Notes: generated from the letters alone by a model not told the origin. A stretch of DNA of 37,688 nucleotides from Chara braunii (GCA_003427395.1 BFEA01000249.1:154722-192409), one strand, 5' to 3'; positions 17,387-28,194 are shown, counted from the stretch's first letter. Program-made: numbers and translations.

Positions 17387-17825
17387 TTGTATCTTGGGAA
17401 TGTGAGTTCCCTAACGGGTGGAGAGGGTATCCCAACATAAGGTCTGACATAGGTGCTAAAGGAATTTTTTTTTTTTTTTTTCCCTCTCGCTCTAACCTTC
17501 TCTTCTCATCACGCACAAGATTTGACGCTCGCTGCCAACACGCGCCTTTTCGGTTTTCGTCAAATCTCTGCTTCGGCACATGAATGCCAATATCAAATTC
17601 ATCAAGATCAATAAAATAGCATGTAAGAACATACAGACTGTTCTGTTCTTGCCCTGATCTCTTTATGGCTTCATACCTCACGATTTCATAAGGAATTACA
17701 GCCTTACACGCTATAGAATTAAGAGTATTCAACAATTTATCTGATTCAGCCTTACTCAGCCCTTCATGGTCTCTTATTAGTCTAAGCTTAGATCTCTCCC
17801 TCAAGGGTACATAGCGTCGACTCAT
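17373..17825 (-). CDS. Leader unit 3 of the repeated domain, 150 aa
   Basis: This is the best-preserved leader ORF. SKAESDKLLNTLNSIACKAV leads into PYEIVRYEAIKRSG, then LYVLTCYFIDLDEFDIGIHV, a CWQRASNLVRDEKRRLERE helix and a KKKKK run. Its ATG overlaps the stop of unit 2 as TGATG (17827-17823), a geometry typical of stop-start reinitiation. The overlap is conserved in copy B, where the ORF itself has TAA in place of a Tyr codon. The function is unknown, and I see no catalytic signature or signal peptide. Confidence 0.6.
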   Translation of the reverse strand: MSRRYVPLRERSKLRLIRDHEGLSKAESDKLLNTLNSIACKAVIPYEIVRYEAIKRSGQEQNSLYVLTCYFIDLDEFDIGIHVPKQRFDENRKGACWQRASNLVRDEKRRLEREGKKKKKIPLAPMSDLMLGYPLHPLGNSHSQDTIGIS

Positions 17826-18316
17826 CAGACTCTTTGACCTCTTTTCACTTTCTGGGCAAACTCAATCACCGCAAACCAATCATCCTTTGATAAATTTATA
17901 TCAGGCAAGGGAGGAGCTGAAAATCTCTGGAAGACAGTAAATCGAGTAGATCCAGTGAAGCATTTGTTCTCTCTCTCAAGCCTCTCTCTCGCTTTCAATA
18001 CAACTTCTTCAGCAAATCCCCAGCATCTCTCATATACTGCATCAACACTTCTTTCCTTCGGGACAGAAATTCTTATGTCATACACATCCAGATCTGTGAG
18101 ATAGAATGTCGGTACATATAATCATTCCTTCTCCCATCCGCTCTCGACCATCTCATACTTGACAACTACATATGGAAATGCCTCTCTCTTGCTTAAAGTA
18201 TTCAACAACCTTAGGAGACCTTGAATGTTCTCTTGACTTGGACCCGAACCTCTGCCAAAATTTGAACTTCTTTGTCTGATTACTTCTGCTGAAATCTCTT
18301 CAACTCTCATGTTCAC
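17825..18316 (-). pseudogene. Leader unit 2 of the repeated domain, one stop
   Basis: Residues before the stop give LLRLLNTLSKREAFPYVVVK and YEMVESGWEKE. A TGA near 18119 follows, then LYVPTFYLTDLDVYDIRISV, CWGFAEEVVLKARERLE and the tail APPLPDINLSKDDWFAVI. Together these define the full unit of about 150-160 residues. The nearest ATG is about 18310. The tail ends in the TGATG overlap with unit 3. Confidence 0.6.
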
Positions 18317-18334
18317 CGCTTTTTTTTTCTCTTG

Positions 18335-18742
18335 TTAATACCATTGTATTATCGGCAGCCAGTTAGTCCCATCACAATAGCTGTCAGGTATAGGAGGGAT
18401 TGGAACAATCTATGTTACTGGCGTTATACCCTATTCCACTTTCTTCTTTTACTTGATCAAGTCTGTCTTTTCATCATAGATAAATTGAATCACGATCTCC
18501 CATAACCAATTAAAATTCTCACCATCATTGTTGCCTCCTTTCTTGACACATGGGCGGATATCATAGATATCTTCCTCCAAAAAATGAGTCAGCACTACGC
18601 AGATGGTTGAGCCACAAGAATGATAGCCCCAACAAGCCTCACACATGTAAGGAAATATCCCTCTTGTAGTAAATTTAGACAATTCTTTCAGAACACCGTC
18701 GACCAGCATTTGTTTTGATCTGGCTCGCTCTCTTCCTTTCAA
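18335..18742 (-). pseudogene. Leader unit 1 of the repeated domain
   Basis: The first leader ORF after the PBS. The 97-aa frame (18742-18449) has FPYM at the PY position, ICVVLTHFLEEDIYDIRP as the core, and a following helix. After its stop, another frame at about 18414-18335 reads PPIPDSYCDGTNWLPIIQWY, which closely matches the PPVPSLLTDGTSWLDMI tail of the 212-aa ORF. A frameshift within one ancestral unit explains both pieces. Confidence 0.55.
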
Positions 18743-19022
18743 TTCCTTTCAGCGTGTTGGGCGATAATAGGGCATACCTGGTGTCAAGCTCGATTCTCTC
18801 TGGTCAATAATTTCAATCTCCTTTCCCGATCCATTGTGGTATCTCACACAAGGAAGAAATAAATCACAGTTAGCAGTCGTGATTCTCAAGAAAATCGGGA
18901 CTTAAATGGGAATAATAAAATTAACATAAAGCTCACGGAGATGTCAACAGTTCTCACGTCCTAATNAAAGCTAAAAAACGATGATGACCCANGTTCGTTC
19001 NGNANACGAAAATTTTTTCATG
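18743..19022 (-). other. Untranslated leader between PBS and first ORF
   Basis: About 280 bases downstream of the PBS in the element's direction. No ORF is seen. The part next to the PBS contains several undetermined bases. Confidence 0.5.
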
Positions 19023-19040
19023 TCCCCGGCAACGGCGCCA
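19023..19040 (-). promoter_or_regulatory. Primer-binding site, tRNA-Asp type
   Basis: Minus strand reads TGGCGCCGTTGCCGGGGA, four bases inside the CA end of the LTR. This 18-mer is the complement of a plant-type tRNA-Asp 3' end including CCA, and is the PBS of many plant Ty3/Gypsy elements. It fixes the element's orientation and shows that 19045-19522 is the 5' LTR of copy A. Confidence 0.88.
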
Positions 19041-19044
19041 TTTT

Positions 19045-19522
19045 TGTCNCACTTTTTCCAGTCGAGNCGCNTCNGGNGACCGGAAAGCCAACAGNCTGTC
19101 AAGNAGGATTTTGTGTGTGCTTGCAATAAATNAAAATAAATTAANTAATGCAAATCCCTTCCTGNTNTGTGCNTCCGGCTTCGAGNGAGACNCGAGACCC
19201 TTCAATTGCGGTCTTCGCCNGTCNCCGATCTTAGNAATCTTTTATTTTGATTCTGAACAGCAGAGAGTTATGCAAATAATAATCATAAAATTATGGGGTG
19301 CTATGCATGCATCAGTTATGTCAATCAGATTTTGAGAACTGTGACAAAACATCCTCGAAGGCAATCATCAAGCAAGAATAATGCAGAAAATAAGACTGAC
19401 TGACTCGAGCAAGACAGAGTAATTGAATGATGGAAGAAAGAAAACTCCTAATAATCTCAGAAAGTACAAGTAAGCGAGCGTGGTCAACACCTCTCAAGAG
19501 TCCTCACTCATCCCTCTGGTCA
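19045..19522 (-). repeat. Middle LTR, shared by copies A and B
   Basis: Matches 163-611 throughout, with indels (an extra GACNCGA near 19190 and about 22 bases near 19400-19425). It serves as the 5' LTR of copy A (PBS adjoining at 19023-19040) and the 3' LTR of copy B (PPT adjoining at 19523-19544), giving an LTR-internal-LTR-internal tandem. About 20 undetermined bases lie in 18966-19222. The alternative right edge is 19346. Confidence 0.7.
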
Positions 19523-19544
19523 GTCTCTCTCAGTCTCTCTTTTC
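19523..19544 (-). promoter_or_regulatory. Polypurine tract of copy B
   Basis: Same purine run and same position relative to LTR and 212-aa-type ORF as 612-633. Confidence 0.6.
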
Positions 19545-19555
19545 ACTGTTCGTCT

Positions 19556-20158
19556 TTAGTGTTGTGACCCACGCCCACGTACAATCTGAGATTGAGGCCT
19601 CGTGATAAAGAGCCACCTGAAGCCAGCAAGCTCTGAGCATGACCAGCCGAGGTACATGACACGAAAGTTAACCATAGAACGAAACTCCTCCCACAATGTA
19701 AGCAGCCCGTCCATTGAGAAGACTCCCCGTCTGAGGTAGGGATACTCGGTGGGCTCGGTCAGTGCCTCAATGTCAATCACTGCTGGAGAGATATACCTCT
19801 CTGCCAAGCCGATCATATCCAACCAACTCGTGCCATCTGTGAGGAGAGAAGAAACATGAGGCTTGGGATAATCGATAAAGAGCTTGGGTCCAAAACCAGA
19901 AATCAACATTGTGCCGTTCTCATCGAACTCTCTCTCTCTCTGCTCTCGATACCCGGCTGCCGAGATCCACACCGCGTCAAAATGATCGTGTGTCTCCTTG
20001 CCCTTTCTCAGGGAGGGCCTCAGGTCGTGAATAGTACCGTCAGCAAAACTGGTCTGGACGACAAAGATTGACAGGTCTCCCTGTCTGAAACTGATGGCAC
20101 TGACATAACGATAGCGAAAGACCTCCTTGCAAGAGAGCCGATTGAGATTAGTCATCAC
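19556..20158 (-). CDS. Copy B version of the 212-aa repeated-domain ORF
   Basis: 200 codons from an internal ATG, because the upstream ATG of copy A is ATT here. FRYRYV, LSIFVVQTSFADG, HDLR and LTDGTSWLDMIGLAERY are all kept, and the second half again resembles the start of another unit (LLTLWEEF). No stop or frameshift. Over twenty residues differ from copy A, roughly what unconstrained drift at the observed nucleotide divergence would give. Confidence 0.55.
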   Translation of the reverse strand: MMTNLNRLSCKEVFRYRYVSAISFRQGDLSIFVVQTSFADGTIHDLRPSLRKGKETHDHFDAVWISAAGYREQREREFDENGTMLISGFGPKLFIDYPKPHVSSLLTDGTSWLDMIGLAERYISPAVIDIEALTEPTEYPYLRRGVFSMDGLLTLWEEFRSMVNFRVMYLGWSCSELAGFRWLFITRPQSQIVRGRGSQH

Positions 20159-20219
20159 TGACTCACTTATGGAAAATGAGTGGACCGTACTAATGAGGAA
20201 AATGTCTGGTATCCGCTGA

Positions 20220-20660
20220 ATTGTCTCTAGCTTGCATGCAGATTTGATTGTTGAACTATTTGTTGAACTGATTGTTGAATTGCTTGCTGAATTAGAGATA
20301 TAGTTGCTGACCCAAATGCTGAACTGAAAACTGAACTAAGTACCTTTTCTGATGACTGACCTGAATGTCAATCTGAATTCTGATCTTAATACCTCTCCCC
20401 GATCGCCGATCTGAAAGCTCTTTTGATTGCTTGCTGGTCAGATTGCTAATCTGATTACTGGTCTGGTAGATGATCTGTTTACTTGGTCCAGAAACTGATT
20501 GATTGCTGAAGAAGGAAAAAAAACTAAACCGAATGCTGATTCGAACGCTGTTCCTGGTGCTGCACTGTCGGTTAAACTGAATGCTGACCTAAATACCTTT
20601 TCTGAGTACCGATCAAAACGTTGACCTGAGTTCTCACTTAATATTGATCGTCTGCTGCTC
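20220..20660. repeat. CTGAA-rich degenerate repeat, copy B
   Basis: Counterpart of 1315-1745, with the same short words and scattered substitutions. No gene. Confidence 0.6.
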
Positions 20661-21022
20661 AGTCACTACCAACAGTACTGTACTCTGCACACCAAAGGCA
20701 TAGTCAAGTGCTAATTAATACTAACAGTTCAATTTCCAAGCCCGTTCGTTGCTGAGTCAGTTCTTTGGTTGTCTGAGATCGAGTTGCTCTTTTCTGGGTC
20801 CCAGCTGCACCCCGATCAAGTGCTGGCCAGGAAACCAAAACAAATACTAGTATGTTAAGTGTTGAGATAACTGCGGTTTGGCTGTTGCTTAAATGGCGAT
20901 TACTACAATTGCCATCCGTGTTTTGTCAATATAATGGGTGCCCTGTTGTTGTCTGTTTCCGGAAACCAACCCGCTTTTTCTAACCTGTCCTTACCTCTCT
21001 CTGGGTTGATAGTTAGGCCCTT
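20661..21022. other. Post-pol spacer, copy B
   Basis: Collinear with 1746-2070, with about 37 extra bases near 20705-20745. No gene seen. Confidence 0.45.
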
Positions 21023-21277
21023 TTACTGATTTCCAATAATCCTCCTCCTTTCCTCCTCAACGGACCCCACTGATGAGAGGATACGGTGTAGCTTTTCATC
21101 TGATCCGTAAATGTAAAAAGTGTATTCAATATGAGTCTGGTTTTTCACTTGCTCTAGAGTCAGTTACATCATGAGTCTCTTCAGATAACTGAGGTTCTGT
21201 GTGACTCTCTCCTCCCAACCTTCACATTTGTCTTGATGCATTATACATGTCACCCTCAGCCTTTCCTCACCCCCCAT
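21023..21277 (-). pseudogene. Copy B version of the 84-aa ORF, interrupted
   Basis: The same frame as 2071-2325, but a TAA appears after MM in the middle. It supports reading the copy A ORF as non-essential or spurious. Confidence 0.3.
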
Positions 21278-23480
21278 CTCTCTCTTTATTTTGGACTCCT
21301 TTAATGAATAGGCAGTTAATAATCACTGATCGTGAAAACCTGCGTAATTAGACAGAAAGGGGGCAGGATAACCGTCCGAGGATTCTTCACTAACCTTGTG
21401 AAATCCACTCTGATTTTACTGAGTCTGTATCAAGAGCTTGGACCTGCTTGTTGAGTATTGCTTGTCTTCAACAATGTAGATAGTGGAAAGTTGAGGTTGT
21501 GCCAGCTCCTCTGGTTCTACCTCAGTTCGGCTGACCCTGGGTTGAATTACCCGTGTCAGCGTCGAATTGCCCAGGCCTATTTTGAATTGACCCGACCCTG
21601 GTTTAAGAGGTCCGGTTTACAATAACCCGCGTTTAGTTTTTGGTATCCTATGTTTGATTAGCCACTGGTCGAGTTTCCATCAGTCTGCAGATCATCAAAA
21701 CCTTAACGGAAGCTCAGACCCTCGAGTTATAGCTAAATGCTTGGACAGACAATGCTTGAATACTAATTCCCAAAGTCACCAAGTGCATTATCTATCATTG
21801 GTCCGCCCCCCAGTAACACTTGAGGCAGCACAGTCACCAACCTCTCTTCCTCTTTTGCCATTAACCAATAAAAGCCCCTTCTGTCCAGTCCGTTGTCTCT
21901 ACTGATGAGAAGATGCACCAGTCGCCCACTCTGTTTATACGAGTAAGCAGAGTATGCTACTTTCTTCTAACCTCTAACCATTTTCCAACACTCCTTTTTA
22001 TCGGACTCAAGACGTTCAACTTTTCATGTTAATTACGGGCCTTGATTTCCGTATCATGCTTAAGGTCCCTAGAAACGGTTACTCGAATAAGAACCCGTCT
22101 GACGCAAGCTCTAACTCAAAAGCTGAAATCCCCACGTTCAATATTCACCTTTAAGAAAACATCCCCACCTGATTCAAAGAAAATAAAATTTTGACCTTTT
22201 CACGTCAATACCACTTTTACGAGAGGCATGATTTGGCGGGTAAGGGAACTGTGTTCAGAGTCCTCCCCCTCGTAACCAAGGCCAGGCCAGCTATGACGGT
22301 GGACTCGAGCTGTTTCTTTAGGAGCTGAAAACTGGTCCGGCCCAAATAGAATTAAGCATTTTAATCACCATCAATCAGGAATTTAGCCAAGGTATTAGAA
22401 AATTTTCTCAGTATTGCTTTCCTCTTCCCCATCCATTCAAGGATAAAAACCATATAATATAGCCAATGAAAATCAACCCAATGTTCCCTCCAAAACATAC
22501 AAGACTACTAAGTTATTTGCAGGCTTTTCAATGTCACGCACTTGAGCACACTCAGACTTTCGCCTCCGTTGACAGTAACTCAATCACACGAACATATGCA
22601 ACCTTGCAATCATACCATTATGTAGTCACGCAAAAACAATACGTGGTGTAACCCGGCGAAGTGGTTATACAAGGCAACCACTCGACATAGTCACACGACG
22701 TTACCACATGCGGGGAAGAGGCAGAGTCTCAGTTGCACTTGTAATCTCCTCTGAGCCCCTTGCCAATATCAGGATTATCTAACTTGTCACCTTCATTAAA
22801 CCCTTAGGCTGATAACTCGTACATTGGACTTCTCTCCGAGACCAAAACGTTTCCAGGTCATCATTACCAGTCGCCCCTATTTTACGTACTCACCTACTTA
22901 CACAGCCTACTGAGAACTTAACCTCAATCAGAACGCAACATTTCCGGTTAATATCTGTCAGTCGTTCGGATTTAAACAAAACAAAACAACACAGAAGGAA
23001 GTTGAGATTGATAAAAGAAAATAACTGTTACGAAATTGGTTGGCGTCTTATCTGAGAGTTCAACCGAAGCGGCTGTAAAGAAGCGCCCAATGACCTTCGA
23101 TAGCAGTGCCCATTACGGATAAAAAGTCGCACGAAGATGGCATGATAGTTGACCATCAGAGGAAAGTAGCAGGAGTCGCCTTCGAGAAGAAAGTCTCCTG
23201 TTAGCTTCTCGGTCTTCAACCTTCCTCCGCAATCCCCAGTAACTCAGGCGACTACTCTACTATAGAGCCCAGCATTCAATCCTACCTCCCTCTCCCCACT
23301 CATCCTTTTACATAGGCACATTGACACTGATAGCGAGCTTACACTCCCGCGTCCTACAAGAGTACAGGCTCCACTGTCATCTCTTCCCTCAAAACTGACT
23401 TCCCCCCTTCATTCAGGATTTCTCCATCTCTCTCTAGCCTACCCACGGGCTGTGTAGTTCGCCTCCCAGGTGTACCCGCT
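21278..23480. other. Long post-pol non-coding stretch, copy B
   Basis: Collinear with 2326-4719 of copy A without the MITE (empty site near 23150). A block of about 79 bases at 22463-22541 is absent from copy A. I find no supported gene in 2.2 kb. Confidence 0.5.
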
Positions 23481-25027
23481 CTATGACTCGACTCTTGGGC
23501 TTGTCCGAACTAGCTTCATAGTCCCTTTCTCAATCACCTGCCAACGCACCAAAAACTCACAGCGGTCATGCGGACACAAGACGTCATCCGTAAGAGTCGA
23601 GGCAGCAGCGCCGACGATGTTGAAGACCATTGTCAAAACCTCCGTCTCCCTCTCAAGGGTACTTCCCAGTGTTGACCTCTCTCTCACTCTCGAGTGTAGC
23701 CTGTGTATCCGTAACCGATCACTCACCCTCTCTCATACCGCCTCTGGCCTTGCCATGTGCAGCCTGTGCATGCACATAACCGCCCCTCCGCTAAATCCCC
23801 GTGCATGATCGAATTTCCTAGCTCGTCACGCACTGCAGTCCAATTGACGCCAACATCTAACCTCTTGGTCACTCCCGTTCATATATATATCTTTCGGTCG
23901 TTCACTTGATCGTCTTGATCTCAAACACTCCTTCCTTTTACGCACATCTGCACCACTGTGCGAAGACTCGCTATGGCTCAGTGAACACGAGAACGCCCCG
24001 AATGAATCGTGAAAATCATGGTTGACATCCACAGTATCTAAGATGATCGCACACTGCTCACCCGTGCAACCTCTCCCCCTTTGTTAACTGCGCCACGCGT
24101 ACGCATGTAACCGCCTCGTAGCTCATACCCCGTTTCTTAGAATGACAAGACGTTGACCTCTGGCGCTGCGCTCTCACACCCGTCCTTCCCTCTGCCTTGC
24201 CTCTCTCCTGTCATGCGGCCTCTGGGTGTCAGCTGCGAGCTCGCCTCGAGCCCGCCAGTGTACAGCTCGCACCACGCGTGTGCCACGTGCAGGCGTATCT
24301 CCCTGCGCTTGTCTGTCTCCCCTTTTCGTTGACTGCCTTCCTCTTCTCAGATTGCCACCTGCCCTCTCTTCTCCATTCTAGGACATCTAGGTGCAAAAAA
24401 TCATGCGAGCTTGCACGGATCGGCTGACGTCAATCGCACTCCACAAACTCACACCGTTCCCGCTCACGCCCTCTCCTTCTCGTTGACTCCCACAGGCGCG
24501 TTTTCTCAGACCCGTCTTTTTCCCTTGTTCGGTTTCTCACCTGTCCCGCTGCCTCTGGGCGTCAGCTGTCGTGAGCTGGCCTCGGGTCCCTTTTCCACCA
24601 GCTCCGAGGCTTAGTGGTGCCTCTAGATCTCGCCTGGCCTGATCCAGGACCTTAGGTCAGTTTCTCGGTATGCCTTACTCATCTCGCTCTCCCCACCTTA
24701 GTCTCTCTCGTTGTGTTGTTCCTCCCTTGTCTCGGTCCCAGTTGATGACTCGGTCTCGTGATAGATGACCGACACCCTCAAGCCCACGGTCACCCCATCT
24801 CGCCTGCATCTCCGCTCCACCCTGTCACGAGCTTCGGAAATGGCAGCCTGCAGCCTCTGGTCACCTCGCATCTCCTCCTCTCTCCCCCCTTCTATGCAGA
24901 CCTTCAGTCGGACTACCTCTCCCCCGTCGTAGTTCAGGACCGTAGTGATCTGAGGGCCTTCGCCCGACATCGGAACCCAGCGCACCGTGTGTCGCCAACA
25001 GTCAGGCCTATAGCCGTGTAGCGCCAT
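23481..25027 (-). pseudogene. Decayed domain-like ORFs, copy B, with extra 948 bp
   Basis: The 25027-24698 frame starts MALHGYRPDCWRH as in copy A but continues differently after CRRD (TVGLRVSVIYHETESS) because 23849-24796 is present only here. The 23726-23481 frame carries CEFLVRWQVIEKGT. The extra segment has only short ORFs and looks compositionally like its neighbours, so a deletion in copy A is as likely as an insertion here. CATCT occurs at both its ends. Confidence 0.35.
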
Positions 25028-25299
25028 TAGTTACACCACAGCTACTTCCTACTAGGAATAGTCAGTGTCGATACTCGACGCACACATGCACGATAGGCCG
25101 ACCGATCTCTCACCTCGCCGCCCTGCTCTCCAGCTCGCGAGAACGCTGGCCAACCTAGGCGACCGAGAACGGAGGCCTGTCCCATCAATAGATCTTACCG
25201 ACTAAAGACAGCAAACGCACTTCTCTGTGCCCCTGTAAAAGAAAAATGGGGGACCGCTTTCGCTTCTAAAGATAATGGAGACCCTGCGTTTGCCATTAG
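25028..25299. other. Post-pol spacer, copy B
   Basis: Collinear with 5361-5639. No gene seen. Confidence 0.4.
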
Positions 25300-26423
25300 T
25301 GCCAATGTGCAGTGGTGCCATAACGGGATATCGGCGGATCTCCAGCCCTCCTCAAATCGTATCATCAGCCTACCTCTATCGGGTACCCGTGTCCGATGGC
25401 AAGGAGGGGGCTTATGACCCTTGCGAGGGGTGATGAACCTCCTACCAATGCGGCCGCGGGTCGCCTTCCCCTTCTTTTGGAGCCTAACCACACGGCGTCA
25501 GTTCGGAGCTCACCCGCTCATTATATGCGAGGCATGCCTACTTTGGTCATAGGTCGCTGGCTCGTAAATCGAACCGTTGGCCTCCAGCGAAAGGACAGGT
25601 CAACAGGCCAAATTCGAAAATAGAAAATTTAAGCAAAAATAACAGAAATAGTAATCAAAACAATAATAATAAAATAATAATAATAATAATCGCAGGGAGA
25701 AGAAAAGGAAATAAAGGGCAGCGTTCCAGAATCTCTCTGCGCAGCAACCTCGCAGGAACCGCGACCCGCGTTCACACATAAGTCTGAAAACCCAATTTTA
25801 AGCCCTTGCCCTTTTCCCCTTTCTTTTTCCTCTTTTTCCTACTTTTCACCTTTTAGCCCTCACTGTATCTGCCTCTTAACCTAGCCATCGAGGTCCACGC
25901 GATTCAGGCTAACAGGTCTGGCTCAGGCAACTTACGAGAGGCCGATAAGGCTCAAACCATAGGACCGCAGTTGCGGTCTAAAGACCCGAATCGGGGGCCT
26001 TCCCTATGAAGTGACAGATCGATGGGCGGAAAACTGGAAATGGGGGAACTAATTAATAACAATAATAATAATAATAATAACAATAATAATAAAATTGGAA
26101 AGAAAAGGTGGCGCTTCAAATTTCCTTCGCGCCACAGCTTCGCCTGAATAGCGATGCAAGTCCACGCACAAGCCCAAACCCGATTTTCATCCTTACCTCT
26201 CTTTCTTTCTTTTCACACTTCCCCTACAATTGTTGTGGTCCTACCGAGCGGAACCTAGACGCGCAAAACCGGTACAGGTGATATTTGAAGGGTTGAGCCC
26301 GTCTAGACTGCAATACCACCGCTCGAGTTCAAAGCCCAATCCTGTCGGCCTCCCCACGAAAGGACAGGCCTGTCAAGAAAGGCAAAAAGGGAATAATGAT
26401 AACAATAAATAGTTAAAAAAAAA
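25300..26423. repeat. (AAT)n-tailed tandem units, copy B
   Basis: Counterpart of 5640-6740. Tails lie at about 25661-25690, 26058-26093 and a shortened A run at 26417-26423. The inverted repeat GACCGCA-GT-TGCGGTC is kept at 25963-25978. Confidence 0.45.
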
Positions 26424-26939
26424 TTGCAAAAGAAGTTAGACACAACGATAACTGGGGTTTGGAGGCCATCAGATTTCCCCCGAACTAAAGCTAGTAGTCC
26501 AACCACATTAATCAGACCTCTGATTTTCTATTTTTCTTTTCTTGTTGCTTTTTGTTTAACTTTCTATCTTCTTGAATGCTGTCATTATCATGCACCTGAC
26601 CCATAACCTGCCTAGGGCGAGATCCACGCGCAGCAGAAAAGACAACACCGGTCTTCTCACCTCTGCGTCCTAGGAAGAACCCGGCGGCTACCACGGTCAT
26701 AGACCGGTTGTGCTCTGCTGTACAGCAGGGCGCCGAGCCTGCGTGGACCAATGGAAGTCCTGCGGCGCACCCTTTCGCTAAGGCAAACGCCAAGCACGTC
26801 CGGTCCACATCATGGTATAACCCAGGTCCCACGTAGGGACTTGGCACACGGAGGAGGGCCGGGACACCGCGCCCTCCGACATAATACCAAACCCCCACCT
26901 AGTGTCCCCGCTGGGTCAAAGTTTTGCGACGCAATCCGG

Positions 26940-26948
26940 TATATAAAA
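26940..26948 (+). promoter_or_regulatory. TATA box of the antisense unit, copy B
   Basis: TATATAAAA, identical in sequence and context to 7242-7250. Confidence 0.5.
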
Positions 26949-27453
26949 CAACCACAATCGTCAATGTTCTCATCCGCTTCCGATGTGGCTTGCGTTGACG
27001 TCCACGCCTCACTGTTGTGCAATTCGCTCACCTTTCCTCTTTGTGCCATCCATCTCTCTGCGCTACNCTTCTCTCATAGCGTTTGTTTGTTTTTTCTACT
27101 CTCNTCTTCCTTTTTACGGTCGCACTCTCCTCCAGCGCTCGTTCTCATTTTACAATCTAGCCTTCTCTTTTTGCGCCTCGGTGCTAGCTTTCTTATGCCA
27201 ACCTTCTCTCTCTGCGTTAACCGTTCTTTCTCATAGTTTTCTTCCTCGCTCAACAACTATCTTCTCACTTAATACCTACCTCTCCTCTTAGCGTTCTTCT
27301 CCTCTTTTATGTAGTGTACCATAATTCTTCATAGCCGGTGCATTTATAGTCTTGCCATTATAAATCTCACTCATATAGTATTCTCAGTCATAACCCTTGG
27401 AGATAGATCATCTGTCTTTTATCCTTTGCTTAACAGTTGCTTCGCTTTACATC

Positions 27454-27924
27454 ATGCCTGAGGCACGACGTAGAAAGGGTAGAGGTAGGGGAGGAAGAGG
27501 AGGGAAAGCAAAAGAAGAACCGCTAGCTAGGGCACAGCAGGATTATAGTTCGAAGGAGGAGGAGGAAGAGGAGCCGCGAGGCTATGGCCGCTTAAGGCCA
27601 CATCCCCGCTACCCGTTAGGAGGGTGGTATGAGAGAACTCCATCTCCTGACAAGATGGAGTTCCTTCACAAGAGGTTCGATGGGTGCTACGGTACCCCCA
27701 ACGCTTCTTCACATCCTTACATCCCTAGGGCTCCTTCCACCCCAGCCGTAAGCAAAGCCATCGTGCCTACTCCACCTTCCTCTATCCCGTGTGTTGTCTT
27801 ATCTCCACATCACCCTAATCACTGTATTCTCTTTAGCATCTTCTTCTTTCTCTTTCTTTTCCAGCTTGAACTCATGGCTGTCTTTTATGTCCTATATAAG
27901 CGCGACTTCTTCTCTGTTTTCTGA
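27454..27924 (+). CDS. Antisense RG-rich ORF, copy B
   Basis: Starts MPEARRRKGRGRGGRGGKAK and keeps the acidic run, the GGWYERT segment and the CYGTPNASSHPYIP stretch. GTAAGC (27748) and TTTAG (27836) preserve the candidate 89-nt intron with CTAATC between them. A TATATAAG at 27893-27900 and AATAAA at 28050-28055 follow as in copy A. The ORF is open, as in copy A, while gag-pol is broken in both. Confidence 0.5.
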   Translation: MPEARRRKGRGRGGRGGKAKEEPLARAQQDYSSKEEEEEEPRGYGRLRPHPRYPLGGWYERTPSPDKMEFLHKRFDGCYGTPNASSHPYIPRAPSTPAVSKAIVPTPPSSIPCVVLSPHHPNHCILFSIFFFLFLFQLELMAVFYVLYKRDFFSVF

Positions 27925-28049
27925 GTCTGATTTCGGCTATAAAATTTCCAGTTCAATGTCCATTTCATTGCGTCCCAGACCTGAGAGTTTGGCTTCTTTA
28001 AGGCCAGGGATGCAGGTTCCTCGTGAACCAGGCCGCTTGTCAGCCACCA

Positions 28050-28055
28050 AATAAA
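28050..28055 (+). terminator. Poly(A) signal of the antisense unit, copy B
   Basis: AATAAA in the same context as 8346-8351. The second upstream hairpin is weakened (CGGCC to CAGCC). Confidence 0.4.
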
Positions 28056-28194
28056 ATTTTAAGACTGAATGTTTGACTTGTTCAACCGTTGGCTTTTCAC
28101 ATGGAGGTTACCTCAGCTCTTGATGAGGCATTTATGCCAAGGATAACCCCAGTAACGAGGGTACTCATATATCTGCTATGCTAGGAGTAGGGTA

